Shown here one piece after another: positions 41,071 through 50,275 of a stretch of DNA of 64,000 bases. The stretch is taken from NCBI RefSeq assembly GCF_900698985.1, contig NZ_LR217730.1, forward strand, positions 620,001 through 684,000, written 5' to 3'. Positions within the stretch are counted from its first letter, which is position 1. The number at the start of each line of letters is the position of its first letter. Source of the stretch: Erwinia_E haradaeae_B (GTDB lineage: Bacteria; Pseudomonadota; Gammaproteobacteria; Enterobacterales; Enterobacteriaceae). The translations under genes were made by a program, and so were the position numbers. The notes below the pieces were generated by a model. The model searched no databases, was not told where the DNA came from, and saw nothing but the letters and a program-made list of their open reading frames with translations.

Positions 41071-41996
41071 AATAAGAGTAATGCCAAGTAATCATCATTT
41101 AAGAGGTTATTTAAGGAATCTATTAAAAAAACTCTATACAAAAATACTCTATTATAATGGCACTGTATTGCGTCTTACATGATTATAAATTATATAGATG
41201 TCATAATAATTTATTTATAGATCAACTATTTTTGATTTCTAGAGTAAGTATTATATCATCTCTTGAATATGTAAATTAATCTAAATTGTGCATAAGTATA
41301 AAAAAACATTATCCAAGATTTTTTATAATCTAGCTCTAATATTGCCATCAATGATGATAATTATCATACAGATATACATAGCATTATAAATTATATTTAT
41401 CGATAAAGTATATTATATATAATATACTTTGATTAAATCTATTTTATACTTTTTTAAAAAATTGATATAATTCATAATTTATGCCTATTATTTTATTTAA
41501 ATTACCCTTGTGTATCTACTAGAATTAAGAGCATCCAGCAGGACATTAGTTCTTTAAAACCAGTACAGGCAATATATAAATTTGATTTAGTATATTACTA
41601 CAGTAAGTTTCTTTATTTTTTTCTTTCTTTATTGTCTAATTTTATATATAAATTAGTTTATCAATATATTATTTATAGGTCTAAAATTGACACTGAAATA
41701 TAAATAAATTATATCTACAATTTATTTTCAATCCAGGAGACGTTGGATTTATAAAGCGATTAATTCATTATATTAGATAACGATATTAGATAAAAATTTG
41801 ACGAACTGCTAATAAAGGAGCATTATTAAAATTCCTTCTTTAACTACAATATTCGTCTATAACTATAAATACAGAAATAATCCTAATTTTATGCACTGAT
41901 AATTCTTTTATCTGCAAGGGACCGGTACTAAAAATAATATTGAAAATATTCTATATTTTATGAGTTCAATATTAATTAAGTATTTTTATTTATGAA
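41071..41996. other. Gap upstream of secE
   Basis: 0.93 kb. In E. coli tufB and tRNA genes precede secE. No tuf fragment and no tRNA cloverleaf is visible. A perfect 26-base AT palindrome (41405-41430, AAAGTATATTATA and its complement) stands out. AATCCA/TGGATT near 41731-41750 forms a 6-bp hairpin. A promoter for secE-nusG must lie here but could not be assigned. Confidence 0.5.
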
Positions 41997-42398
41997 ATGG
42001 TAAACTTATTTATGAATGATAGTATAGAAGATGCTCCAAAAAAAAAGAAGAAAATAGAGATTTATAAGTGGTTAGGTGTAACACTATTAATAGTGACTGC
42101 TATTATTGGAAATGTTATATATCATGATATATTATTTCCAGTTCGTGTACTTGTAATTATGTTATTAATGATAGCAGCAATTATCCTTGCACTATTTACT
42201 ATACAAGGCAAAACAGCATTAAATTTTACATACCAAGCTCATAATGAGCTTCGTAAAATTATCTGGCCTACTCGTCAGGAAACGTTCCATACTACATTTA
42301 TTGTTAGTGCGGTAACTGCTATAATGTCATTCATTTTATGGGGACTGGATAGTATCCTAGTCCGCCTGGTATCATTTATTACTGGCCTGAGGTTTTAA
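41997..42398 (+). CDS. secE: Preprotein translocase subunit SecE
   Basis: SecE is the small essential clamp of the SecYEG export channel. The 133 residues (E. coli 127) show three membrane helices (about residues 26-48, 53-72 and 100-125) and the conserved cytoplasmic block NELRKIIWPTRQETFHTT before the last helix. The C-terminus WGLDSILVRLVSFITGLRF is identical or nearly so to E. coli. Two ATGs five codons apart (41997 and 42012) are possible. Neither has a clear ribosome site, so the start is uncertain. nusG begins one base after its stop, so the two are one transcript, as in E. coli. Confidence 0.95.
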   Translation: MVNLFMNDSIEDAPKKKKKIEIYKWLGVTLLIVTAIIGNVIYHDILFPVRVLVIMLLMIAAIILALFTIQGKTALNFTYQAHNELRKIIWPTRQETFHTTFIVSAVTAIMSFILWGLDSILVRLVSFITGLRF

Positions 42399-42399
42399 G

Positions 42400-42945
42400 A
42401 TGTCGGAAGCCCCACAAAAACGTTGGTATGTCATACAGGCGTTTTCCGGTTTTGAAAGTCGCGTAGCTCAATCATTGCGCGAGCATATTAAGTTGAATAA
42501 TATGGAAAAATTATTTGGCGATATTATGGTACCCACCGAAGAAGTAGTTGAGATCCGTCGAGGCCAGCGTCGAAAAAGTGAGCGTAAGTTTTTCCCAGGA
42601 TACGTGTTAGTTCAAATGATTATGCATGACGCTAGCTGGCATCTTGTGCGAAAAATACCACGAGTAATGGGGTTTATCGGTGGAACGTCTGATCATCCAG
42701 CACCAATTAGTAACAAAGAAGTAAAAGCTATCGCCACTCTTTTGCAAAAAATTGGAGATAAACCACGCCCTAAAACACTATTTGAACCCGGTGAGATTGT
42801 GCGTGTCAATGACGGGCCATTTTCTGATTTTAATGGCGTAGTAGAAGAAGTTGATTACGAAAAAAGTCGTTTAAAAGTATCCGTTTCTATATTTGGCCGC
42901 GCAACACCAGTAGAGTTAGATTTTGCTCAAGTAGAAAAAGGGTAA
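42400..42945 (+). CDS. nusG: Transcription antitermination/pausing factor NusG
   Basis: NusG binds RNA polymerase, supports elongation and Rho action, and links transcription to the ribosome. It has exactly the E. coli length (181 aa). The N-terminal NGN domain runs from RWYVIQAFSGFE to about residue 110 with RKSERKFFPGYVLVQM. The C-terminal KOW domain contains GEIVRVNDGPFSDFNGVVEEVDYEKSRLKV. GAGG at the end of secE supplies the ribosome site one base before the overlapping unit. Adjacent to rpoB and rpoC in the same cluster, it acts on their product. Confidence 0.97.
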   Translation: MSEAPQKRWYVIQAFSGFESRVAQSLREHIKLNNMEKLFGDIMVPTEEVVEIRRGQRRKSERKFFPGYVLVQMIMHDASWHLVRKIPRVMGFIGGTSDHPAPISNKEVKAIATLLQKIGDKPRPKTLFEPGEIVRVNDGPFSDFNGVVEEVDYEKSRLKVSVSIFGRATPVELDFAQVEKG

Positions 42946-43238
42946 GAATTACAATAACCTATATGAATTATAATAACCTATATAATCTGATATATATATT
43001 TAATGCGTTATCTGAAAAACTCAACTGTTAATTTTATCCCATATGATGAGTATATCAACATTGCGAGAGTCATGTAATTACTATTACATCAGTATATTTT
43101 TAAAGACTACTACATATATATTATATAGCTATATATAATGTGCTATTATATATTCATTTTTATATATTATATATCTGTAGAATAGTTATAGAAAGTTTAC
43201 TAGATTAAAAAAATTATCACTCTATTCGAGGCATTACA
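42946..43238. other. nusG-rplK spacer
   Basis: 293 bp, AT-rich, holding the presumed rplKA promoter and the mRNA site at which L1 represses its own operon in E. coli. I cannot recognise the L1 site. A direct repeat ATAACCTATAT occurs twice at 42952-42979, next to the nusG stop. Confidence 0.4.
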
Positions 43239-43667
43239 ATGGCTAAGAAAGTACAAGCCTACATTAAGCTGCAAGTTGCAGCTGGCATGGCAAACCCGAG
43301 TCCTCCAGTAGGTCCGGCTCTCGGTCAGAAAGGGGTAAATATTATGGAATTCTGTAAAGCATTTAATGCTAAAACAGAATCAATGGAAAAAGGGGTTCCG
43401 ATTCCAGTCGTAATTACTGTTTACTCTGATCGCTCTTTTATTTTTATTACTAAAACACCTCCTTCAGCAGTCTTGTTAAAGAAAGCAGCTGGTATAAAAT
43501 CCGGATCTAGTCAATCAAAAAAAGATAAAGTTGGCACTTTATCACATGCTCAAATACGTAATATAGCAGAAATTAAAGCAGCAGATATGACTGGAGCTAA
43601 TATTGAAGCAATCAGCCGTTCAATTTTAGGAACTGCTTACTCTATGGGGTTAGTAGTAGAGGAATAA
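43239..43667 (+). CDS. rplK: 50S ribosomal protein L11
   Basis: L11 binds 23S rRNA in the GTPase-associated centre at the base of the ribosomal stalk. The 142-residue length equals E. coli. It has an N-terminal domain with YIKLQVAAGMANPSPPVGPALGQKGVNIMEFCKAFNAKT and a C-terminal RNA-binding domain with KTPPSAVLLKKAAGIKSGS and ADMTGANIEAISRSILGTAYSMGL. GAGG lies eight bases before the ATG. rplA follows after 4 bp, and the rplK-rplA unit is kept as in E. coli. Confidence 0.98.
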   Translation: MAKKVQAYIKLQVAAGMANPSPPVGPALGQKGVNIMEFCKAFNAKTESMEKGVPIPVVITVYSDRSFIFITKTPPSAVLLKKAAGIKSGSSQSKKDKVGTLSHAQIRNIAEIKAADMTGANIEAISRSILGTAYSMGLVVEE

Positions 43668-43671
43668 TAAA

Positions 43672-44376
43672 ATGATCAAGCTAACTAAACGTATGCGTAT
43701 AATTCGTGAACGCATCCATTCTGCTCAATTATATGATATTAATCAAGCGCTGATTTTAATAAAAGAACTAGCCAGCGCGCGCTTTATCGAGAGTGTTGAT
43801 GTAGCGGTAAACTTAGGGATTGATGCACGAAGATCTGATCAAAACATACGAGGATATGTTATACTTCCACATGGCACTGGTCGTTTTGTTCGAGTAGCAG
43901 TATTTGCCCATAGAGATGATGCTGTAGCTGCTAAAGCCTCTGGAGCTGAACTTATTGGAATGGAAGATCTAGCAGAAAAGATCAAAAAAGGTGAATTAAA
44001 CTTTGATGTTGTGATTGCATCTCCAGATGCAATGCATATCGTTAGTCAAGTAGGTCAGATCCTTGGACCACGCGGTTTAATGCCAAATCCAAAAATAGGT
44101 ACAGTTACACCTAATATTGGAGAAGCAGTCAAAAACGCTAAATCTGGTCAAGTTTGTTATCGTAATGACAAAAACGGCATAATACATCTTACTATTGGTA
44201 AAGTAAGTTTTAGTTCAGAGCAATTAATTGATAACTTAGAATCTTTTCTTTTTTCGATAAAAAAATCCAGACCTCCTCAGGTAAAAGGACTTTTTATTAA
44301 AAAAATTAGTCTTTCTAGTACCATGGGCGCAAGTTTAACAATAAATCCAGTAAGTCTTAAATCCTGTATAACTTAA
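43672..44376 (+). CDS. rplA: 50S ribosomal protein L1
   Basis: L1 forms the mobile stalk that releases deacylated tRNA from the E site. In E. coli it also represses the rplKA mRNA. The 234 residues match E. coli L1. Domain I contains KRMRIIRERI and SVDVAVNLGIDARRSDQNIRG. The central domain contains LGPRGLMPNPKIGTVTPN. AGAGGAATAA precedes the ATG, only 4 bp after rplK. A hairpin terminator candidate lies about 95 bp downstream, before the separate rplJ leader. Confidence 0.98.
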   Translation: MIKLTKRMRIIRERIHSAQLYDINQALILIKELASARFIESVDVAVNLGIDARRSDQNIRGYVILPHGTGRFVRVAVFAHRDDAVAAKASGAELIGMEDLAEKIKKGELNFDVVIASPDAMHIVSQVGQILGPRGLMPNPKIGTVTPNIGEAVKNAKSGQVCYRNDKNGIIHLTIGKVSFSSEQLIDNLESFLFSIKKSRPPQVKGLFIKKISLSSTMGASLTINPVSLKSCIT

Positions 44377-44470
44377 TATTTACATTCTCACATATCTTAA
44401 TTATTTTAATCTTAAATGTTACAACTTGTATTTGAATTGCGTCCATATGAAAATATAATTTTCAAAAAAA

Positions 44471-44489
44471 AATCACTTGTGTAGTGATT
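44471..44489 (+). terminator. Terminator candidate after rplA
   Basis: AATCACT (44471-44477) pairs with AGTGATT (44483-44489) across a TGTGT loop, preceded by an A-run and followed by ATTTTACATTTT. It lies between rplKA and the rplJL-rpoBC unit, where transcription of the two units is partly separated in E. coli. Confidence 0.5.
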
Positions 44490-44910
44490 ATTTTACATTT
44501 TAACCTACAGAAAGGAAATAGTCATTGCATTATATAATAGTTGATTATTAGGTACTTTAGGTACGATAACTTGAAAAATATCGACCGTATCAAGCTCTCA
44601 CTGATTTAAAGGATTGCGCAGTTTTAAACACATTAATCTTAATTCATGAAACCACATTAGAGTGTTTATTAAAACATAGGCGTCTCAATCATATATTTTG
44701 TATTTAAAACCGAATGATATTGATACGAAATATTTTATACCATAATTTTTTGTGCAATCGGTGATAAAAGCAAAAATAATTTTAACATATATTCTTAACT
44801 TTAAATTCTGCTTATCATAATGCTTTATAATCAATGTGTTCTGGCATGAATGAGTTAAGTAAAATATGAGTTTTTAGGTGATCTCAGTTATCACCCAGGA
44901 GAACATACTA
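44490..44910 (+). promoter_or_regulatory. rplJ leader with L10-type hairpin
   Basis: This long untranslated stretch precedes rplJ, as in E. coli, where L10-L7/L12 binds the leader and represses translation. GGTGAT (44877-44882) pairs with ATCACC (44890-44895) in a 7-nt-loop hairpin ending three bases before the AGGAG ribosome site. A TTGCGC near 44614 may mark the promoter, but no good -10 box follows. The hairpin is seen in the sequence. Autoregulation is inferred from the family. Confidence 0.45.
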
Positions 44911-45417
44911 ATGCCCTTGAATCTTCAAGACAAAAAAGCAATTGTTTCTGAAGTTACTAAAATAACGAAAAGCGCATTATCTGCGGTAGTGGCAAATTCC
45001 CGTGGTGTAAATGTAGACAAAATGACTGAACTGCGCAAATCAGGCCGAGAAGCGGGGGTGCATATGTGTGTCATCCGTAATACTTTATTACATCGCGCCA
45101 TCATAGGAACAAAATTTGAGTGTCTAAAAAATATTTTGACTGGGCCAACTTTAATTGCTTACTCTATGGATCATCCAGGGGCTGCAGCCCGTCTATTTAA
45201 AGATTTTTCTAAGAAAAATGTTAACTTCAAAATCAAAGCTGCAGCTTTTGATGGGGCGCTAATTAGTTCAGATCACATTGATCGACTCGCGACTTTGCCA
45301 ACTTACAATGAGTCCATTCAGCAGCTTATGGCAACCATCCGAGAAGCAGCTGCCGGAAAACTAGTCCGAACTTTAGTTGCCGTTTATGACCAAAAAAAAG
45401 CAACTGTGACAGTTTAG
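44911..45417 (+). CDS. rplJ: 50S ribosomal protein L10
   Basis: L10 anchors the L7/L12 dimers of the stalk to 23S rRNA. The protein begins MPLNLQDKKAIVSEV, continues with SRGVNVDKMTELRKSGREAGVHM and GPTLIAYSMDHPGAAARLFKDF, and ends with the helix that binds L7/L12 (AGKLVRTLVAVYDQKKA). The open frame extends to a GTG at 44878, but that codon lies inside the leader hairpin. The ATG at 44911 follows CAGGAGAAC and matches E. coli, giving 168 aa. Translation is probably autoregulated through the leader. Confidence 0.97.
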   Translation: MPLNLQDKKAIVSEVTKITKSALSAVVANSRGVNVDKMTELRKSGREAGVHMCVIRNTLLHRAIIGTKFECLKNILTGPTLIAYSMDHPGAAARLFKDFSKKNVNFKIKAAAFDGALISSDHIDRLATLPTYNESIQQLMATIREAAAGKLVRTLVAVYDQKKATVTV

Positions 45418-45491
45418 TAAAAATATCTTAATGAGACTTTCGCAGTTTTACACATTATATAATAAATTATTTTTAAATCTAGGAATATGAG

Positions 45492-45860
45492 ATGTCACTC
45501 ACTAAAGAGCAAATTATTGAAGGCATTGCAGATTTATCTGTAATGGAAATTATTGATTTAATCTCTTCTATGGAAGAAAAATTTGGGGTATCAGCAGCTT
45601 CGTATACCGTTTCAGGGCCTGTTGACGAGGCGGAAGATATAGAAGAAAAAACTGAATTTGATGTAATACTTAAATCTATGGGTAGTAATAAAATTGCTGT
45701 CATAAAAGCAGTTAGAAGTGCCACTGGATTAGGCCTAAAAGAAGCTAAGGATTTGGTGGAATCTGCACCGACTACATTAAAAGAAGGCATCAGCAAAGAA
45801 GATTCAGAATCTTTACAAAAAATACTAGAATCAGCGGGTGCACTAGTAGAAGTTAGATAA
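45492..45860 (+). CDS. rplL: 50S ribosomal protein L7/L12
   Basis: L7/L12 is the multimeric stalk protein that recruits translation GTPases. The 122 residues (E. coli 121) show the N-terminal dimerisation helices (SVMEIIDLISSMEEKFGVS), a flexible hinge rich in Ala/Val/Glu, and the globular domain EKTEFDVILKSMGSNKIAVIKAVRSATGLGLKEAKDLVES. AGGAATATGAG precedes the ATG. A 301-bp leader with hairpins separates it from rpoB. Confidence 0.98.
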   Translation: MSLTKEQIIEGIADLSVMEIIDLISSMEEKFGVSAASYTVSGPVDEAEDIEEKTEFDVILKSMGSNKIAVIKAVRSATGLGLKEAKDLVESAPTTLKEGISKEDSESLQKILESAGALVEVR

Positions 45861-46161
45861 ATACTATTATAGATTATAAGACAATACAGTTTGGTCACTA
45901 GTTGTTCCTAAAGTATCAAATATTTTGATAGATACAGTATAATGTTTATTATATTTTACATTTTAATCTAAAATTAAATTAATAGCTTGTGCTGATTAAT
46001 AACTAGAGATTAGAGATTCTGTTTATGATTATAATCTCTAAAGTGGATAGACGGAAATACTATCAAAAGATTATCTACTATCTGAATCATTCAACAGCAT
46101 TAAAGAACTGTCCCCATGGACGGAGAAAAAGGTTCTATTTTTCAGCGAGCTGAGGAACCCC
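45861..46161 (+). promoter_or_regulatory. rplL-rpoB attenuator region
   Basis: Three structures lie between rplL and rpoB. The first is TATCAAA/TTTGATA (45914-45930). The second is a 9-bp stem, TTAGAGATT/AATCTCTAA (46010-46041). The third is a compound stem, AGAAC/GTTCT enclosing GTCC/GGAC (46104-46136), followed by ATTTTT. E. coli has an attenuator and an RNase III site in this interval. The third stem with its T-run is the best attenuator candidate. The rpoB ribosome site, AGCTGAGGAACCCC, is almost identical to E. coli. Confidence 0.5.
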
Positions 46162-49100
46162 ATGGTTTACTCTTATACCGAAAAAAAACGTATTCGTAAG
46201 GATTTTGGTAAGCGTCCACAAGTTTTGGACATTCCTTATCTCCTTTCTATCCAACTTAACTCGTTTCAGAAATTCATCGAGAAAGATCCAAAAGGTCAAT
46301 ACGGTCTAGAGGCAGCATTTCGTTCCGTATTTCCAATTCAAAGCTATAGTGCTCATTCTGAACTACAGTACGTTAGTTACTGTTTAGGCGAACCTATCTT
46401 TGATGTAAAAGAATGTCAAATTCGTGGCATTACTTTTTGTGCTCCACTACGCGTAAAGTTACGACTGGTCATCTATGAACGAGAAGCGCCATCAGGTACC
46501 GTAAAAGACATAAAAGAGCAAGAGGTATACATGGGTGAAATTCCACTTATGACTGCTAATGGTACTTTTATTATTAATGGTACAGAACGAGTAATTGTAT
46601 CTCAGCTCCATCGTAGCCCAGGTGTATTTTTCGATAGCGATAAAGGAAAAACGCACTCTTCAGGTAAAGTATTGTACAACGCACGTATTATTCCATATCG
46701 TGGCTCTTGGCTAGATTTTGAATTTGATCCAAAAGATCATTTATTTGTTCGAATTGATCGACGTCGCAAGCTTCCTGTAACTACTATTTTGAGAGCGCTG
46801 AATTATACTTCTGAGCAGATTTTAGATTTATTTTTTGAAAAAGTAGTATATCACATTCATGATAATAAATTACGGATGGAGTTAATTCCCGAGCGACTAC
46901 GTGGTGAAACAGCAACTTTCGATATCAAATCACATGATACTGTATACGTCGAAAAAGGACGACGCATTACTGCACGTCATATTCGTCATCTGGAAAAAGA
47001 CGGAATAACTGATATTCAGGTACCACTTGATTATATTAATAATAAAGTTATTGCACAAGACTATATTGATAAAAATACTGGTGAAATCCTGATTACAGCA
47101 AATATGCCCTTATCAATAGATTTGTTGACAAAACTAAGAAAATCAGGGCATAACACCATTAAAACTATTTTTACTAATGATCTTGATCACGGTCCATATA
47201 TTTCCGAAGTTATGCGCATTGACCCAACAATTGATCGTTTAAGTGCTTTACTAGAGATATATCGCATGATGCGCCCTGGTGAGCCACCAACTCATGAAGC
47301 AGCAGAAAATTTATTCGAGAATTTATTTTTTTCAGAAGAACGCTACGACCTATCTAAAGTAGGTCGTATGAAATTCAATCGCTCCCTCAATCGTAAAAAT
47401 GTAGAGGGTCCCGGGGTCCTAAATAAAGAAGACATCATTCAAGTCATGCAGAAACTTATTGGGATCCGTAACGGCATGGGTGAGGTAGACGATATCGATC
47501 ATCTCGGTAATCGTCGTATTCGCTCTGTTGGAGAAATGGCTGAAAATCAATTTCGTGTTGGTCTGATTCGTGTAGAGAGAGCAGTAAAAGAACGCCTATC
47601 TTTAGGTGATCTCGATACGCTGATGCCTCAGGACATGATCAACGCAAAACCTATTTCTGCATCAGTAAAAGAGTTTTTTGGATCTAGTCAGCTATCTCAG
47701 TTTATGGATCAAAATAATCCTTTATCTGAAATTACACATAAACGTCGTATTTCTGCCTTAGGACCTGGAGGTTTAACACGTGAACGTGCAGGATTTGAAG
47801 TAAGAGATGTTCATCCAACTCATTACGGGCGTGTATGTCCTATTGAGACCCCAGAGGGGCCTAATATTGGCTTAATTAACTCTTTATCTGTATATGCACA
47901 GACAAACGAATACGGTTTTTTAGAAACTCCATACCGACGAGTTCATAATGGAGCTGTGACAAATGACATTCATTATCTCTCAGCTATAGAGGAAGGTAAC
48001 TACATTATTGCACAGGCTAACACAAACCTTAATAAATCAGGTGAAATTATTGATGATCTAGTCACTTGCCGTAATAATGGAGAATCAAGTTTATTTAGTT
48101 CTGATCAGATTAATTATATGGATGTTTCCACTCAACAAATTGTCTCTGTTGGTGCCTCGCTCATACCATTTCTAGAGCACGATGACGCAAATCGTGCATT
48201 AATGGGGGCAAATATGCAGCGTCAAGCAGTTCCTACTTTACGCGCTGAAAAACCACTAATAGGTACTGGCATGGAACGCGCTGTCGCTGTCGATTCTGGT
48301 GTAACTGCTGTAGCAAAACGTGGTGGTCTTGTTCAATATGTAGATGCTTCACGTATTGTTATTAAAGTTAATGACAATGCAATTCATTCAGATGAAGCTG
48401 GCATAGATATTTATAATCTTACCAAATATACGCGATCTAATCAAAACACTTGTATTAATCAAATGCCATGTGTAAATCTTGGTGATATCATTGAACGCGG
48501 TGATGTCCTTGCTGATGGTCCTGCAACTGATCTTGGTGAGTTAGCTCTTGGTCAAAACATGCGCGTAGCTTTTATGCCATGGAATGGCTATAATTTCGAA
48601 GACTCTATATTAATCTCTGAACGCGTACTGCAGGATGATTGTTTTACTAGTATCCATATCCAAGAGTTATCCTGTATATCACGTGATACAAAACTAGGAG
48701 CAGAAGAAATCAGTGCTGATATTCCAAATGTAGGTGAAGCTGCACTGTCTAAACTAGATGAATCTGGTATTGTGTACATTGGCGCTGAAGTTACCGGGGG
48801 TGATATTTTAGTTGGAAAAGTTACACCAAAAGGTGAAACTCAATTAACACCTGAAGAAAAGCTACTCCGTGCTATTTTTGGTGAAAAAGCATCTGATGTT
48901 AAAGACTCATCCCTTAGAGTGCCTAATGGTGTATCAGGTACAGTAATTGACGTTCAAATTTTTACACGTGACGGAATAGAAAAAGATGAACGCACCTTAG
49001 ATATTGAAGAAATACAAGTAAAACATGTAAAGAAAGATTTAGCTGAAAAATTAAAGATCCTTGAAAAAAACTTATTTAATCGCATTCAAGCTCTTCTTCT

Positions 49101-50190
49101 TGCTAATGGTGTAGAAGCAGACAAACTTAATAGCCTTCCTCGAACAAGATGGTTAGAAATTAATTTATCTGATAAAGATAGCAAGAGCCAATTAATAAAT
49201 CTCACTGACCAGTATCATGAGTTAAAAAATGAGTTTGAAAAAAGACTTAATGAAAAACGCCGAAAAATCACACAAGGGGATGATTTAGCGCCCGGAATAT
49301 TAAAAATAGTTAAAGTGTACTTAGCTGTAAAGCGTCAAATTCAACCTGGTGATAAAATGGCTGGCCGCCATGGAAATAAAGGTGTTATCTCAAAAATTAA
49401 TCCAATTGAAGATATGCCTTATGATGAACATGGTATTCCAGTAGATATTGTCTTAAATCCATTGGGTGTACCATCACGTATGAATATTGGTCAAATTCTC
49501 GAAACTCATCTTGGCATGGCTGCAAAAGGCATTGGAGAAAAAATCAATAAACTTCTAGAAAAAAAATCAGAAATCTCTGAATTACGTGAGTTTATGCAGA
49601 TAGCCTACAATCTAGGTACCAATATACGCCAAAAAGTCAACTTAAATAATTTTACAGATAACGAAATATTATCTTTAGCTAAAAATTTAAAAGCAGGTAT
49701 GCCAATTGCTACCCCGGTGTTCGATGGCGCGCAAGAGAGTGAAATCAAGGATCTATTACAACTCGGTGGACTACCATCTTCCGGTCAGATTACTTTATTT
49801 GATGGTCGTACTGGTGAAAAATTTGAACGTAAGGTTACTGTAGGGTATATGTATATGCTTAAACTTAACCATTTAGTAGATGATAAAATGCACGCACGTT
49901 CAACTGGATCATACAGTCTTGTAACACAACAACCCTTAGGTGGTAAAGCGCAATTTGGTGGTCAACGCTTCGGTGAGATGGAAGTGTGGGCATTAGAAGC
50001 ATATGGTGCAGCGTATACCTTACAGGAAATGTTAACTGTAAAATCTGACGATGTAAATGGTCGAACCAAAATGTATAGAAATATTGTCGATGGTAACCAT
50101 CAGATGGAACCGGGTATGCCAGAATCATTCAATGTCCTCTTACAAGAAATCCGATCTTTAGGTATTAATATTGACCTAGAAGATGAATAA
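46162..50190 (+). CDS. rpoB: RNA polymerase beta subunit
   Basis: RpoB is the catalytic beta subunit of RNA polymerase. Its 1342 residues equal the E. coli length. Recognisable blocks include the N-terminus MVYSYTEKKRIRKDFGKRP, the rifampicin region FFGSSQLSQFMDQNNPLSEITHKRRISALGPGG with wild-type residues, TPEGPNIGLINSL, the GDKMAGRHGNKGVISKI catalytic-centre segment and the C-terminal MYMLKLNHLVDDKMHARSTG and GGKAQFGGQRFGEMEVWALEAYGA. The AGCTGAGGAACCCC ribosome site fixes the start. Codons are richer in G+C than the spacers, as for the other housekeeping genes. Confidence 0.99.
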   Translation: MVYSYTEKKRIRKDFGKRPQVLDIPYLLSIQLNSFQKFIEKDPKGQYGLEAAFRSVFPIQSYSAHSELQYVSYCLGEPIFDVKECQIRGITFCAPLRVKLRLVIYEREAPSGTVKDIKEQEVYMGEIPLMTANGTFIINGTERVIVSQLHRSPGVFFDSDKGKTHSSGKVLYNARIIPYRGSWLDFEFDPKDHLFVRIDRRRKLPVTTILRALNYTSEQILDLFFEKVVYHIHDNKLRMELIPERLRGETATFDIKSHDTVYVEKGRRITARHIRHLEKDGITDIQVPLDYINNKVIAQDYIDKNTGEILITANMPLSIDLLTKLRKSGHNTIKTIFTNDLDHGPYISEVMRIDPTIDRLSALLEIYRMMRPGEPPTHEAAENLFENLFFSEERYDLSKVGRMKFNRSLNRKNVEGPGVLNKEDIIQVMQKLIGIRNGMGEVDDIDHLGNRRIRSVGEMAENQFRVGLIRVERAVKERLSLGDLDTLMPQDMINAKPISASVKEFFGSSQLSQFMDQNNPLSEITHKRRISALGPGGLTRERAGFEVRDVHPTHYGRVCPIETPEGPNIGLINSLSVYAQTNEYGFLETPYRRVHNGAVTNDIHYLSAIEEGNYIIAQANTNLNKSGEIIDDLVTCRNNGESSLFSSDQINYMDVSTQQIVSVGASLIPFLEHDDANRALMGANMQRQAVPTLRAEKPLIGTGMERAVAVDSGVTAVAKRGGLVQYVDASRIVIKVNDNAIHSDEAGIDIYNLTKYTRSNQNTCINQMPCVNLGDIIERGDVLADGPATDLGELALGQNMRVAFMPWNGYNFEDSILISERVLQDDCFTSIHIQELSCISRDTKLGAEEISADIPNVGEAALSKLDESGIVYIGAEVTGGDILVGKVTPKGETQLTPEEKLLRAIFGEKASDVKDSSLRVPNGVSGTVIDVQIFTRDGIEKDERTLDIEEIQVKHVKKDLAEKLKILEKNLFNRIQALLLANGVEADKLNSLPRTRWLEINLSDKDSKSQLINLTDQYHELKNEFEKRLNEKRRKITQGDDLAPGILKIVKVYLAVKRQIQPGDKMAGRHGNKGVISKINPIEDMPYDEHGIPVDIVLNPLGVPSRMNIGQILETHLGMAAKGIGEKINKLLEKKSEISELREFMQIAYNLGTNIRQKVNLNNFTDNEILSLAKNLKAGMPIATPVFDGAQESEIKDLLQLGGLPSSGQITLFDGRTGEKFERKVTVGYMYMLKLNHLVDDKMHARSTGSYSLVTQQPLGGKAQFGGQRFGEMEVWALEAYGAAYTLQEMLTVKSDDVNGRTKMYRNIVDGNHQMEPGMPESFNVLLQEIRSLGINIDLEDE

Positions 50191-50222
50191 TTAACTGGCA
50201 TCTGCTGTACTGTTTACAGTGC

Positions 50223-50250
50223 GCTCAAGGTTCTTAAAGTACCTCTGAGC
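50223..50250 (+). other. Hairpin in the rpoB-rpoC spacer
   Basis: GCTCAAGGT pairs with ACCTCTGAGC, forming nine base pairs with one bulged C and a 9-nt loop, 26 nt before the rpoC start. It may affect processing or stability of the joint mRNA. No T-tract follows, so it is not a terminator. Confidence 0.4.
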
Positions 50251-50275
50251 AGTCCTATCCGACCGGAGCTAATGC

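Noticed and set aside
41345..41370. Fur-box-like TGATAATTATCA sequence
   Set aside because: Short AT palindromes of this kind recur across the gaps, and no iron gene is nearby.
44878..44910. Upstream GTG start for rplJ
   Set aside because: It lies inside the leader hairpin and would add 11 residues absent from other L10 proteins. The AGGAG serves the later ATG.
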